Positions 9,842 through 20,639 of a stretch of 64,000 nucleotides of DNA are shown piece after piece. This DNA comes from Anastrepha obliqua (Eukaryota > Arthropoda > Insecta > Diptera > Tephritidae): positions 121,117,879-121,181,878 of the forward strand of contig NC_072896.1 in the NCBI RefSeq assembly GCF_027943255.1. Direction: 5' to 3'. Both the position numbers and the translations under genes were made by a program. Below the pieces are notes generated by a model, which worked only from the letters and a program-made list of their open reading frames with translations, had not been told where the DNA came from and made no database searches. Numbering within the stretch: the stretch's first letter is position 1; every line of letters starts with the position of its first letter.

Positions 9842-11264
9842 TGTATGGGTGTATGTGTGCATGTGTGCATGTAGGTGTTTGTGTGGATTTGTATTGGCAA
9901 TATACGCTGAAATTGAGACGTTAAATGTTTAATCGGATATTTCTCTTCAGCAAGTTTGCAAACACCCATTCATTCATACTGATACAGGTGCACGTGTAGG
10001 TGTAGGTGTAGGTGTATAACGGTCGCATACATATTACTGTTATGTTAACATTTACTCTACCTTTGCATGCATGCGAAAATAATTATACTAGTGGGTATGT
10101 ATGTGTGCATACCTGTAACTTCTTATTTATCCATCCTCCACACACACACACACACGCATACACATTCACTCATCTATACGTAAGTACGCAGCTACTCGCA
10201 TTAAAATCAGCGCTGATGATTACTTAATGAACAGCAGCATGCGCGAACAACAACAACAGAAACAATAACAATAATAAATAATAACAACAACAACAACAAC
10301 AAACTAAAACAACAACAAACTACGACAACAACAACAACGGCGACGTCAACAGCAAGCAACACACCAACAACGGCACCAACAATAAACAACAAAAAATAAA
10401 TACTAACAACAACAGCAAGAAACGAACAGCGCAACTTAAGCGAACAAGCGTGCAAAGCCGGCCCAGGGAAAACAACAGAAAAAATTAAAATTAAATATTT
10501 TTCAAGTTTACATATCCCTTTTCTCCTTTCATACACGCATTAAGGATTAAATCGTTGCTGTGGCATTTTTAATTGCAGCAGATTTCATTGCGCTGTAAGC
10601 ATGCAAATACATGCCCAGCTCTACATATGTATGTATGCATGTATGTATATGTATGTACGAGAATATTATTATTGCCGTCTTAACTGCATTAAAATGGGCA
10701 TTTCGTGTATATGTATTTAGTTAGTGGTGGTGGCGGGTATAAACGAGTGGGCTTTGCTTTCAAGCCATTTCGAATTTTTAATTAAATGTGTCCAGCGCTT
10801 GCCTGGACATTACTTAAGTGAGCGCGTGGTCGTGTTATAAAAGATTCACTTAAATTAAAGAAAAAAACTAAAGTTTGAAATAATTTCATTCGGAATTTTA
10901 TTATTTTGTTAGTTGCAAAGCTAAAAAGTTTTGCTATATTTGCGATGCATTCGAGCCACCAAATTAAAAAATGCCTTTGCATTTTTCGGGGTATTTCTTT
11001 GTATACCACAAAATGGGAGTGTGGAGTACGCAGTCTAAGCGAACGTTGGCGAGAAATTAAAAGAACAAAAAAGATTAAAATGATAATAATAATAAAATAC
11101 GTTTTTTTTGTTTAAAAGCTGAAATTTGTGTCTGTGGGCGCTCCAATGCATCCTTTCGCTGCTTGCATAATTTTCGTCTGGTATGGCATTGTCGCTTAAT
11201 AACTCAGCCTCCTATGAAATTTGTAAATAAAACGGCTTCTAACGTTACCGCAAGACTTTCGCCA
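9842..11264. other. Spacer without recognisable gene
   Basis: Unique-looking AT-rich DNA with CA/TG-rich runs (about 9841-9885, 10140-10160) and a CAA-rich tract at 10243-10425. Several TATG/TGTA-rich stretches lie near 10625-10660. No coding similarity seen. Confidence 0.5.
10243..10425. repeat. CAA/AAC-rich low-complexity tract
   Basis: Imperfect runs of AAC and CAA over about 180 bases, e.g. AACAACAACAACAAC repeatedly. The opposite strand yields a Val/Leu-rich frame that is purely a product of the repeat. Confidence 0.85.
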
Positions 11265-14200
11265 CTTCTTCTTCTTCTTAATTGGCGCGATAACCGCTTA
11301 CGCGATTTTGGCCGAGATTAACAAAGCGCGCCAGTCGTTTCTTTCTCGTGCTAACCGGCGCCAATTGGACACACCAAGTGAAGCCAAGTCCTTCTCCACC
11401 TGATCTTTCCAACGCAGAGGAGGCCTTCCTCTTCCTCTGCTACCACCAGCTGGTACCGCATCAAATACTTTCAAAGCCGGAGCGTTTGTATCCATTCGGA
11501 CGACATGACCCAACCAACGAAGCCGCTGGATCTTTATTCGCTGCGCTATGCCTATGTCGTCGTAAAGCTCATACAGCTCATCGTTCCATCGTCTGCGATA
11601 TTCGCCGTTGCCAACGTGCAAAGGTCCAAAAATCTTACGCAGAATCTTTCTCTCGAACACTCCAAGCGTCGCTTCATCGGATGTTGTCATCGTCCAAGCT
11701 TCTGCGCCATACGTTAGGACGGGCATGATGAGAGTCTTGTAGAGTGTTAATTTTGTTCGTCGAGAGAGGACTTTACTGCTCAATTGCCTACTTAGTCCAA
11801 AGTAGCACTTGTTGGCAAGAGAGATTCTACGTTGGATTTCAAGGCTGACATTGTTATCGGTGTTAATGCTGGTTCCTAAATAAACGAAGTCTTTTACAAC
11901 CTCAAAATTATAACTGTCAACAGTGACGTGGGTGCCGATACGCGAGTGCGCCGACTGTTTGTTTGAAGACAGGAGGTACTTCGTTTTGTCCTCGTTCACC
12001 ACCAAACCCATTCGCTTTGCCTCTTTATCCAGTTTGGAGAAGGCAGAACTAACAGCGCGGTTGTTAAGGCCGATGATGTCAATATCATCGGCATACGCCA
12101 GCAATTGTACGCTCTTATAAAAAATTGTGCCTGAGCGATTAAGTTCTGCGGCTCGTACGATGCTCTCCAACATCAGGTTAAAGAAGTCACACGACAGCGA
12201 GTCACCCTGTCTGAAACCTCGTTTGGTATCAAACGGCTCGGAGAGGTCCTTCCCAATTCTGACGGCGCTGCTGGTGTTGAGCAACGTCATCTTACATAGC
12301 CGTATTAGTTTTGCGGGGATACCAAATTCAGACATAGCGGCATACAGGTAACTCCTTTCCGTACTGTCGAATGCAGCTTTGAAGTCGACGAAAAGATGGT
12401 GTGTGTCGATTCTCCTTTCATGGGTCTTTTCCAAGATTTGGCGTATTGTGAATAGTTGGTCGATGGTAGACTTTCCAGGTCTGAAGCCACACTGATAAGG
12501 TCCAATCAGTTGGTTGACGGTGGGCTTCAGCCTTTCACACAATACGCTCGCTAGAACCTTATAGGCGATATTTAGAAGACTAATCCCGCGGTAATTGGCA
12601 CAGATTGCAGGATCACCCTTCTTATGGATTGGACAGAGCACACTTAAATTCCAATCGGCAGGCATGCCTTCATTCGACCATATTCTGCATAGGAGCTGAT
12701 GCATGCACCTTACCAGCTCCTCGCCGCCAAGTTTGAATAGCTCAGCCGGCAGTCCGTCGGCGCCCGCGGCTTTGTTGTTCTTTAGCCGTGATATTGCTAT
12801 TCTCACCTCGTCATGGTCGGGTAACGGAACGACAACTCCGTCGTCAACGATTGGGGTATCGGGATCTTCACATTCTCTATGACATGCGCAGCTGTCACCG
12901 TTTAAGAGGTTCGAGAAGTGTTCCCTCCATAATTTAAGATTACTCTGTACGTCAGTCACCAGATCGCCGTCTTTGTTCTTACAGGACAACGCCCCGGTCT
13001 TAAAACCTTCTGTAAGCCGCCGAACTTTCTGGTAAAATTTTCGGGCGTTGTTCCTATTGGCCAGCATCTCAAGCTCCTCGCACTCACGTATTTCGGCCTC
13101 TCGTTTCTTCTGTCGGATAATACGTCTCTCTTCCTTTTTTAGCTCTCTGTAGCGATCCCACATGGCTCGCGTTGCGCCCGTGGCTCTATAGGCGGCATCT
13201 TTTCTTTCGGCGGCAGCATGACATTCCTCGTCGTACCAATTGTTTTTTCGGGCTCGCCGGAATCCGATTTCTTCTTCGGCGGCGGTACGTAGGGAACGAG
13301 AAATGTTGCTCCATTGCTCGCGCATGCCGGTGTGTTGGGCAGTGCTCTCCGAGAGCAGGAGTGAGAGTCGAGTGGCGAATCTTCTGGCTGTCTGTTGTGA
13401 TTGCAGCTTTTCGATGTCGAACATTCTTTGCGTAGGTAGATGTACGTTTTTTGCTGCACAGAGGCGTGTGCGCAGTTTGGCTGCAACAAGGTAATGATCC
13501 GAGTCGATATTGGGTCCTCGGATCGTACGTACATCTAATACACTAGAAGCGTGTCTTCCATCTATCACAACATGATCGATCTGGTTTCGCGTTTTTCGAT
13601 CTGGAGACAGCCAGGTAGCTTGGTGAATCTTCTTATGCTGGAATCTGGTGCTACAGACTACCATGTTTCGGGCCCCGGCGAAGTCGATCAGCCTCTGTCC
13701 GTTACCGGATGTTTCGTTGTGCAGGCTGAATTTTCCGACTGTGGGACCAAAAATTCCCTCCTTGCCCACCCTGGCGTTGAAGTCGCCAAGCACGATTTTT
13801 ATGTCGTGGCGGGGGCAGCGCTCATAGGAACGTTCCAAGCGCTCATAGAAAGAATCCTTGGTCGCATCGTCCTTCTCTTCCGTCGGGGCGTGGGCGCAAA
13901 TTAGCGAGATGTTAAAAAATCGCGCTTTGATGCGGATTGTTGCGAGACGCTCGTCCACCGGAGTGAACGACAGTACTTGGCGACGAAGTCTCTCTCCCAC
14001 AACAAATCCGACACCGAATTTGCGCTCCTTTACATGGCAGCTGTAGTAGACGTCGCAAGGTCCTATGTTTTTCTTACCTTGCTCCGTCCATCGCATCTCT
14101 TGGATGGCAGTGATGTCAGCCTTTACTCTCACGAGGACATCAACCAGCCGGGCAGAGGCACCTTCCCCATTAAGGGACCGGACATTCCAGGTGCATGCCC

Positions 14201-14560
14201 TCAAATCGTATTCCTTATTTCGTTTGCAGGGGTCGTCATCAGTGTTGGAAGTTCTCATCCGAGGCTTTGTTGCTGTTTTCATTGGGGGAGCTTTTTAAGT
14301 GGCGGGTCCCAAACCCAGCGCACAACCAGCTATGCTGGGATGCTTCGCCTTCTCACGTTAGCTCACTCCCGAACGGTGTTCGGAAGCTAACCAGAGGATA
14401 CGTGGGCTAATCCCGGACGTTGTGAGCTGCTTGAACCATATGTAGAAGAATCGTCCTGGCCACTCCCAAGTGAATGGCGATCAGCAACTTTCCCCACTTG
14501 CGTGGACTTCTACACATGGAACCATCCTCGCCACTACTTGCCACAAATTTGGGGTCAAAA
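11265..14560 (-). mobile_element. Near-complete RTE-type non-LTR retrotransposon
   Basis: A single long ORF (11298-14282) is followed by a very short 3' region that ends in a GAA/AAG run (plus-strand CTTCTTCTTCTT at 11266-11277), the usual RTE layout. About 280 bases upstream of the start codon look like 5'UTR, to about 14560, where AT-rich spacer begins. A 165-bp piece of the same element recurs at 30317-30481. I could not find a clear target duplication. Confidence 0.85.
11298..14282 (-). CDS. RTE ORF2-type polyprotein: apurinic-like endonuclease and reverse transcriptase, intact, 994 residues
   Basis: Start ATG at 14282; no internal stop. The endonuclease has TWNVRSL (Asn33), QEMRW (Glu62), LGDFNARVG (Asp167, Asn169), NQIDHVV (Asp236) and SDHYLV (Asp262, His263), so every expected catalytic residue is present. 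The reverse transcriptase spans about 500-780, with NYRGISLL, FVDFKAAFDS (631-640), RGFRQGDSLS and YADD (730-733). The C-terminus ends WLGHVVRMDTNAPALKVF, then GRGRPPLRWKDQVEKDL. There is no RNase H, as expected for RTE. The protein would nick DNA and prime reverse transcription from the nick. The intact frame suggests a recent insertion; many flies carry numerous such copies. Confidence 0.93.
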   Translation of the reverse strand: MKTATKPRMRTSNTDDDPCKRNKEYDLRACTWNVRSLNGEGASARLVDVLVRVKADITAIQEMRWTEQGKKNIGPCDVYYSCHVKERKFGVGFVVGERLRRQVLSFTPVDERLATIRIKARFFNISLICAHAPTEEKDDATKDSFYERLERSYERCPRHDIKIVLGDFNARVGKEGIFGPTVGKFSLHNETSGNGQRLIDFAGARNMVVCSTRFQHKKIHQATWLSPDRKTRNQIDHVVIDGRHASSVLDVRTIRGPNIDSDHYLVAAKLRTRLCAAKNVHLPTQRMFDIEKLQSQQTARRFATRLSLLLSESTAQHTGMREQWSNISRSLRTAAEEEIGFRRARKNNWYDEECHAAAERKDAAYRATGATRAMWDRYRELKKEERRIIRQKKREAEIRECEELEMLANRNNARKFYQKVRRLTEGFKTGALSCKNKDGDLVTDVQSNLKLWREHFSNLLNGDSCACHRECEDPDTPIVDDGVVVPLPDHDEVRIAISRLKNNKAAGADGLPAELFKLGGEELVRCMHQLLCRIWSNEGMPADWNLSVLCPIHKKGDPAICANYRGISLLNIAYKVLASVLCERLKPTVNQLIGPYQCGFRPGKSTIDQLFTIRQILEKTHERRIDTHHLFVDFKAAFDSTERSYLYAAMSEFGIPAKLIRLCKMTLLNTSSAVRIGKDLSEPFDTKRGFRQGDSLSCDFFNLMLESIVRAAELNRSGTIFYKSVQLLAYADDIDIIGLNNRAVSSAFSKLDKEAKRMGLVVNEDKTKYLLSSNKQSAHSRIGTHVTVDSYNFEVVKDFVYLGTSINTDNNVSLEIQRRISLANKCYFGLSRQLSSKVLSRRTKLTLYKTLIMPVLTYGAEAWTMTTSDEATLGVFERKILRKIFGPLHVGNGEYRRRWNDELYELYDDIGIAQRIKIQRLRWLGHVVRMDTNAPALKVFDAVPAGGSRGRGRPPLRWKDQVEKDLASLGVSNWRRLARERNDWRALLISAKIA

Positions 14561-15542
14561 ACTATCATCGGCTAAGATTCTCTCACATCCCAGAAATACT
14601 CGACTTTTTAAGACGAATAAAGTAAAATACATACTTTTGAATTTGATTCCAAGCAAAGCGCGAGCCTGCAGTTAAAAATAAGAAAAAATGAGCTTTAACA
14701 ACTAAAAATTGTAAATTATTAATTTTGGAAAAGAAAAAAAAAATTGAATTAAAATTAGCTTCAACACTGATGAAGAAGAATTAGAAATTGAAGAACTTTA
14801 TTTACCTCTTAATATTTAATAAACTAAACGAAATTGCTCGCATACGCACTGGACTTATTGTAATTTTTTTATTCCATAAGCTCTAAATGCTACTGCAACC
14901 GTTTGATTACGTATACGCAGTGGCCGATCAGACGGAGGAGGAGCCGACTAATTCGCATCTTTGGCGTTTTTTAACACGTAAAATCAACATTCAACAATCT
15001 GAAAGTAATGAACGCTTTAACATGTTTGCTAAAAAATTTCGAACATTCGTTGTACAGAGAAAATGCACCAGACCGCCAGCGAAAAACCACAAAACAAAAT
15101 TCTTTTAAATCAATGCAATTTTTGAACCTCTTTAAACGTACATTTTATTATACTAAAATTTTGTGGGCTATAAAATTGCGTAGTCGAAATTTGTATAAGA
15201 GTTATCATTAAAAATTTTGAAACATTTCCCGAAAATTTTTTGAATTTTTTTCATTTTCAACTAAGTTTGAAACTTGTATTTGCACGGTTTTTTTAGTAGA
15301 GCATAAAAAAGTATTCAACTTAAATAAGGAGCAAATAAATCATGAAAGCTTAAAAAAAAATATATATAAAATACTCAAATCAATGTCGCTTGTTAAATAA
15401 ATTCATCTCTTTGTAAAAGGTCTTCTATGAATGATCCAGAAATAAAGTTTAATTTAAAAAAATATATGACAAATTCATTTATTTTAAATGTGAAAAGAGG
15501 AAAAGTCGGCCACATATTTTATTCAACCTTTTCGTTCACCAC
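14561..15542. other. AT-rich spacer without recognisable gene
   Basis: Several runs of A and T. Short frames at 14887-15211 have no motif I recognise. Confidence 0.45.
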
Positions 15543-16272
15543 TTAAGGGGGGACTCTACTGTAAAACTTAAAAAAAATCGATTTTTTACTTTTTGTTGAA
15601 ACATACTCAGAAACAACTCCAGAATGTTCCATGAAAATCTTAAAAAGAAATCTTGAATAGTTTTCAAGTTATAAAAGTTTTAGCAAAGCAGCTATAAACT
15701 GAGCGCTCGAGCGCTTTACGGTCATATGCGCTTGATCAATTGTTTAAGCGTGTTTTTCTCGAAACCACGTTTTCAAAATTGCCCACATCACAGCTCCGTG
15801 AAAAATTAACATATCAAGCTCAAACTTTGATAGTATATTTTTAACAATATTTACTAGTTTTTAAAGCTATGGTGGGAAAAAATTTATTATTTATAACCCC
15901 TTTTTTAATAACAAAATGACAACAAAAAAATGTCGATTTTTTAAAAAACTTCAAAAATTTTACAAAAAATTTTTTTTTTTGCAAGTAATAGGCTTAACAA
16001 CTAAAAATAATGATATATAATAAAAAAAATTTGGTTTTTTTCATTTCAGATTTTTTTTTAAATGCGCGACAGTGTGGGCAGATTTCAAAAGGCGTTTCGG
16101 GGAAGCGGCTGTACAGCTGCCATTTTGAAATGAAAATAAATTTAAAAAATTTTTTTGTACACTCAAGACCTGTGTTTATGTAACCCTAAACTTTTTTTTA
16201 CTAATTAAATTAATACAAGTATGAAAACAAAATCCATGAAAATTTGATTTTTATAGTAGAGTCCCCCCTTAA
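15543..16272. mobile_element. TTAA-flanked MITE (piggyBac-type target) with GGGGGGACTCTACT termini
   Basis: TTAA at 15543-15546 is followed by GGGGGGACTCTACTGTAAAA. The right end is TTTTATAGTAGAGTCCCCCC followed by TTAA at 16269-16272. The inverted repeats match at 19 of 20 positions. The interior is AT-rich and non-coding, with a palindrome AGCGCTCGAGCGCT near 15702. TTAA duplication points to mobilisation by a piggyBac-class transposase. No coding remnant is seen. Confidence 0.85.
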
Positions 16273-17936
16273 GTCTTTCAGAGTTTTTCGAAAAATTTTT
16301 TGTTTAATTTTTCTAAATTTATTTTTTTTAATATATTTTTTGCAATTTTTAAAAGTTAATTTTTTTAACTAAATTTTCTATACTTATTGTTTTGATTTTT
16401 TTTCTTAATTTATTTTTTCTGACATTTTTTTAAATAATGTTTCTAAAATTTATTTTTCTGAATCTTTGCAAATTTATTTTTTCTGCATTTTTTTAACTAA
16501 TATTTCTGAGCTTATATATTCTCAATTTTTCTAAATTTGTTTTAAACTAATTTTCCTAAATTTATTTTTCTGAATTTTTCTAAATTAGTTATTTCTGAAT
16601 ATTCTTAAATTCAGTTTTCTAAATTTATTCGGGAAGAATTTTTCTAAATTTTTTTTTTGAATTTTTCTAAATTTTTTTCAAATTAATTTTTCTAAACTTA
16701 TTGCTCTGAATTTTTTAAACTTATTTTTCCGAGTTTTTTTTTAAATAATGTTACTTAATGTATTTTTCTGAAATTTTCTAAACAGTTTTTCTGAAGTTTG
16801 TCAAATTTATATTCTCACAATTTTTTTAATAATTTTTCTAAATTAATTTTTTCTGAATGTTTTTATACCTATGTTTTCTAATTTTTTTTTTGCATATTTT
16901 TAATTAACTTTTCTAAGTTTATTTTTCTCAATTTTTCTAAATTTATGACTTGCGAATTTATTTAAACTAATTTTCCTAAATTTATTTTTCTGAATGTTCC
17001 CAAATTTATTTTTGTGAACTTTTTCAAATTAATTTTGGGTGAATTTTTTAAATTAAATTTTCTAAATTTATGTTTCCGAATTTTTCTGAATTAGTTTTTC
17101 CAAATAATTTTTTTTTGCATTTTTCTGAATTTGTTTACTTGAATATATTTTTGTGAATTTTTTTAAAGTAATTTTTTATAATTAAGTTTTCTAAAATTAT
17201 TGTTCTGGATTTTTTGTAAACTATTATATTTTTTCTGAATTTTTTTAATAATGGTTGTAAATTTATTTTTCTGATTTTTTTTTTCTTAAATCTTCTAACT
17301 ATTTTTTCTAAATTTTTTTCCTGAATTTTTCTAATTTTTTTCTGAATTTTTTAAACCAACTTTTCGAAATTTATTTTTTTGAATTTTTTAAATTAATTTT
17401 TCTGAACTTTTCTGCATCTAGGTTTTCTAAGTTTCTGAAACTAATTTTTTTAAATTTAGTTTTTTCTAAGTTTTTTAATTAAGTTTTTTGAATTTATGTT
17501 CCGAATTTTTCTAAATTAGTCTAGTTCTCAGTCTATTTTTTTTAAATTAATTTTTCTTAATTTATTGTTGAATTTTTTTAATCTTTTCTTTTGAGTTTTT
17601 TTAAAACAATGCTTCTAATGTTACTTTTCTGTAATTTTCTAAACTTTCTTCTTAATTCTTTTAATTATTTTTTCTAAATTTTTGTGAATTTTTCTGAATT
17701 TTTTTTCCAAATTAACTTTTTTAAATTAATTTTTCTGATTTTTTTAAATAAGGTTTTCTAATTGTTGTTTCTGAATTTTTCTAATGCTTGCTTTATGAAT
17801 TATTAAAGTTAATTTTTTTATATTAATTTTCCTGAATACTTCTGGATTCACTTTTTCTGAATATTTTCCAAATAATTTTTAAAAATTACTTTTTCTGAAT
17901 GTTTTTTTTTGAATTTTTTTAATTAAGTTTTCTAAA
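16273..17936. repeat. Long T-rich quasi-periodic array
   Basis: About 1.66 kb built from loosely repeated words such as TTTTTCTGAATTTTT and TTTTTCTAAATTAA, with a spacing of roughly 20-30 bases and no exact unit. It starts immediately after the MITE and ends just before a SINE fragment. It resembles a heavily diverged minisatellite. Confidence 0.75.
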
Positions 17937-17941
17937 TAAAT

Positions 17942-18043
17942 AAACTGTGAGTCTCTCCATTTGTGGAATAAGAACAAGACGCACACCACAAACTGGGGGA
18001 GCAGCTCGACCAAACATCTAACAGAAGTGTGAGCGCCAATTAA
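17942..18043 (+). mobile_element. 3' fragment of a tRNA-derived SINE
   Basis: GTCTCTCCATTTGTGGAA, GACGCACACCACA, GGAGCAGCTCGACCAA and the terminal GCGCCAATTA match, in order, the 3' half of the SINE at 27344-27650. The tRNA-like head is absent. Confidence 0.8.
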
Positions 18044-18945
18044 TAATTTAATTTTTTATTTTAAATTATTTTCTACTTTAAATCCATCACAACTCGTCAA
18101 CAAATCAAATGAAAAAAATGAGTTATTTTCTATTTCTAAGGCATTAAAAGACGCACGCACGCTTCCAAAAGTTATTACACACTTTCGATTCAAATATACG
18201 ATTTGTAGAAGCGTGTTTTCTGTTCATTCGAGGAGTCAGTCACATTAACTTTCAAAATTTATTTCTTGGTTGCTGTTCTACTTGTAGAAGTATTTTGTAT
18301 TGCCATGCGCTCACTTGAATTTAATCTCTACATCGAAAGGATGGAAGGGAAGTGCTACGACAGGATATTCGACTTTCAGCCGTTAAGTGTTATGCCGCGG
18401 GGGGAAATTTGTCGCCGAAATTGAAAAATAAAAGCGCCAGCTGTACTGGCATCTTGTCGATTTTATTGCAGTTGATTTTAGTTGTTATTCCATCTACGTA
18501 TTGCTACGCCTTTATTGTTGTTTTATGAATGTGCGCGTGTATATGTTTCTTACCGAGTGCCATAAATCAGGCAAAAAAACGGAAATGGCGATGAGCAGCG
18601 TAAGTAATGGTGCATCGACATGCTTAGGGAAACATACACAAGCATACCTCACACACACATTAGCTGACAAACACAACCGACACATGTCAAACCATAAAAC
18701 GCCAGAATATCTACGGCAATTTCGTTATCTCATTTTACTATTGCGAATTCGATAAATGAAGAAACTTGGAGAACGAAATGTGTATGTGAATGTGTGTGTA
18801 CGTGTGCGTGTTTACGTGCGTTGTACGCGCTAACCAAACAAAGGCGACGTATACGTACATGTAGCGGGTATTTCGTTAGAGGGGCAAAGCTTTCTTCTGT
18901 TATATCTTTTATTTAGAACCTGTTTAAGAGCAACATTTGACAATA
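18044..18945. other. Spacer without recognisable gene
   Basis: Unique-looking DNA with TG/CA-rich runs near 18640-18660 and 18775-18815. No coding similarity seen. Confidence 0.45.
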
Positions 18946-18949
18946 ATTT

Positions 18950-19120
18950 ATACCATTTTTGGATGTTTGGCCCAGCTCCTCCTCGTATTTTTGTGGGAAC
19001 TAAATTTTTAAGTCGACTTCGAACGGCACAAATTTTTATGAAAAGATTTTTCGTAGTAGAAATACACTCGGCGGTTTGCCGTTGCTTGCTAAGGGGCGAC
19101 CGCTATTAGAAAAAAACTTT
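18950..19120 (-). mobile_element. Partial tRNA-derived SINE, inverted
   Basis: The plus strand reads TTTGGCCCAGCTCCTCCTCG, then AAGTCGACTTCGAACGGCA, AAATACACTCGGCGGTTTGC and GGGGCGACCGCTATTAG, the reverse complement of the central and 3' body of the SINE at 27344-27650. Divergence is higher than for the two full copies. The tRNA-like head is missing. Confidence 0.8.
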
Positions 19121-19139
19121 CTATGAGTTTTGTAATATA

Positions 19140-19790
19140 GCTAATATTATTATTCGCTTCTCGGGGGGTCTTCCGGGAGGTCTTGTTATGGTGGGTCTTT
19201 CCAACATCGCTGGCTTCACGAGTCGTCCTGTTAACATCCCTTTAACGAGTTTGTTCCATTCTTTCGGGGGTTTTTGCCTCCATTTTATTACGCTTCAATT
19301 TCCCGCATGCGTCTTAGAACGCCGTCCATCGTAAAGTCTGCATTTCTGTTGTGTTTCGCGTTGTTACGCTGTGTTGTAACACTGCGTTGTAAGCGTACTT
19401 GCTCATGTATCCACACCGTACACCCTAATAGTCTTCCATACTACATCGCATAAACAGCCAAATGTGCAGGATGTGTTTGTACTTTACGTCCTAATCTCTT
19501 TTGTTAGATCTCCGGGTGACATAATGTAAGCGCGTAAGTACTTACACCCCTTGACGTGCTCCAAACTTTTACCTTAAATAGCAAATTTACACCTGAGAGA
19601 GCTTAGTCTTTGTTAGCGATCTTTTTTTGTTCAATTTTACTGCAGATTTCCTAAAACTGAAAACCATTCGTTGTAAGTTATCTTCATCTTCAGCTCTTGC
19701 TAGCTCTCTCTCTTGCAGCATCGTCTGCGTAGAAAATTATTTTATATTCTGTGTCTACTGATTTATAATCATAGAAATGAAAGAAAACTT
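19140..19790 (-). pseudogene. Degenerate reverse transcriptase 3' fragment (YADD and thumb)
   Basis: On the minus strand the segment starts IIFYADDAARE near 19740, continues NLQRMVFSFRKSAVKLNKK and, after frame changes, ends in basic text resembling the usual PGRPPKRW-type tail of a non-LTR ORF2 (TSRKTPREANNN). The YADD box and the following helix are the best evidence. The fragment resembles the antisense fragment at 56460-56820, which carries the better preserved version of the tail. Many stops. Confidence 0.5.
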
Positions 19791-20419
19791 TCGAAAATTT
19801 ATTACTACTTCAAAAACACCCCTTACATTCTTATCTTTGTATGTAGTGATTTTAATGTATTTTGATTTACGCCTTATAGCTGTCAGTTGTGTTGCAGTAT
19901 AAATAATATGTTGCAGGAATGTAAACTTTATTGCATTTTAACACCAGAATGATTGCAGATGAATACAAATGTGTGGAGAGCCAGCCCATATATGTATATA
20001 CATATATATTAGAACAGGCTAAATTTTTCTTTGAAGTTCTTTCAAGAAAGAATAATTTATTCCGATACCCAAGGCTTGGTATGAGGAAAAATGACCATCC
20101 AAGGCAATTCCGACCGAAAAAGTTTATGGGAGCATAGCTTTAAAATGGATTTCGAACTTTTGCGTTATTAAGTTCAGTTATTAATACTCAATAATTTTGC
20201 TTTTGTTACATCTCTTTGGAAGAAGATTGTCGGGCAGTCTATGTAGTCCTAGAGGCCGCAGGAAAACAGTAGGTACGATGAATCTAAATTTTAACATTGT
20301 AACTAACTTTAAATTTTAAAACTCATCTGGAATACTCTGTGAAGTAGATATCGAGTGTGCAGTCCTTTCTGTCATTAATAAGTCCAAATAAACTTATACA
20401 GTAGTCAGTTCGATCCTTT

Positions 20420-20615
20420 TGTTTTATGTCGCACCAATCTAAGCTGACGCACTGAGCAGAAATAGCAACGTAAAAAAACTGATAGACGTCTATCGGCTAA
20501 GCGCTTTGCGGACTATCTGCGGCTTCCGTACAATTTCGGACGATGCTTCCGTCGTTATAGTAGGTCTAGACCCGTAGACATTTTGGTGAAAGAAATGCAG
20601 CGATTCTATTATATT
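20420..20615 (+). pseudogene. Small non-LTR ORF2 C-terminal fragment (R1-like)
   Basis: The frame reads VYRLSALRTICGFRTISDD, ASVVIVGLDP, a stop, then DILVKEMQRFYY after a shift. ALR.CS.FRTISDDA..VIAG.(I/M)P is a hallmark of the region after RT in R1-group elements. Too short for more detail. Confidence 0.5.
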
Positions 20616-20639
20616 TATATCTGAGTACGACGTTAGAGC

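Noticed and set aside
10207..10536. 109-residue minus frame rich in Val and Leu
   Set aside because: It is the translation of a CAA/AAC repeat tract; no motif.
13139..14410. Plus- and minus-strand frames overlapping the RTE ORF
   Set aside because: Shadows of the intact 994-residue frame; they contain no domain of their own.
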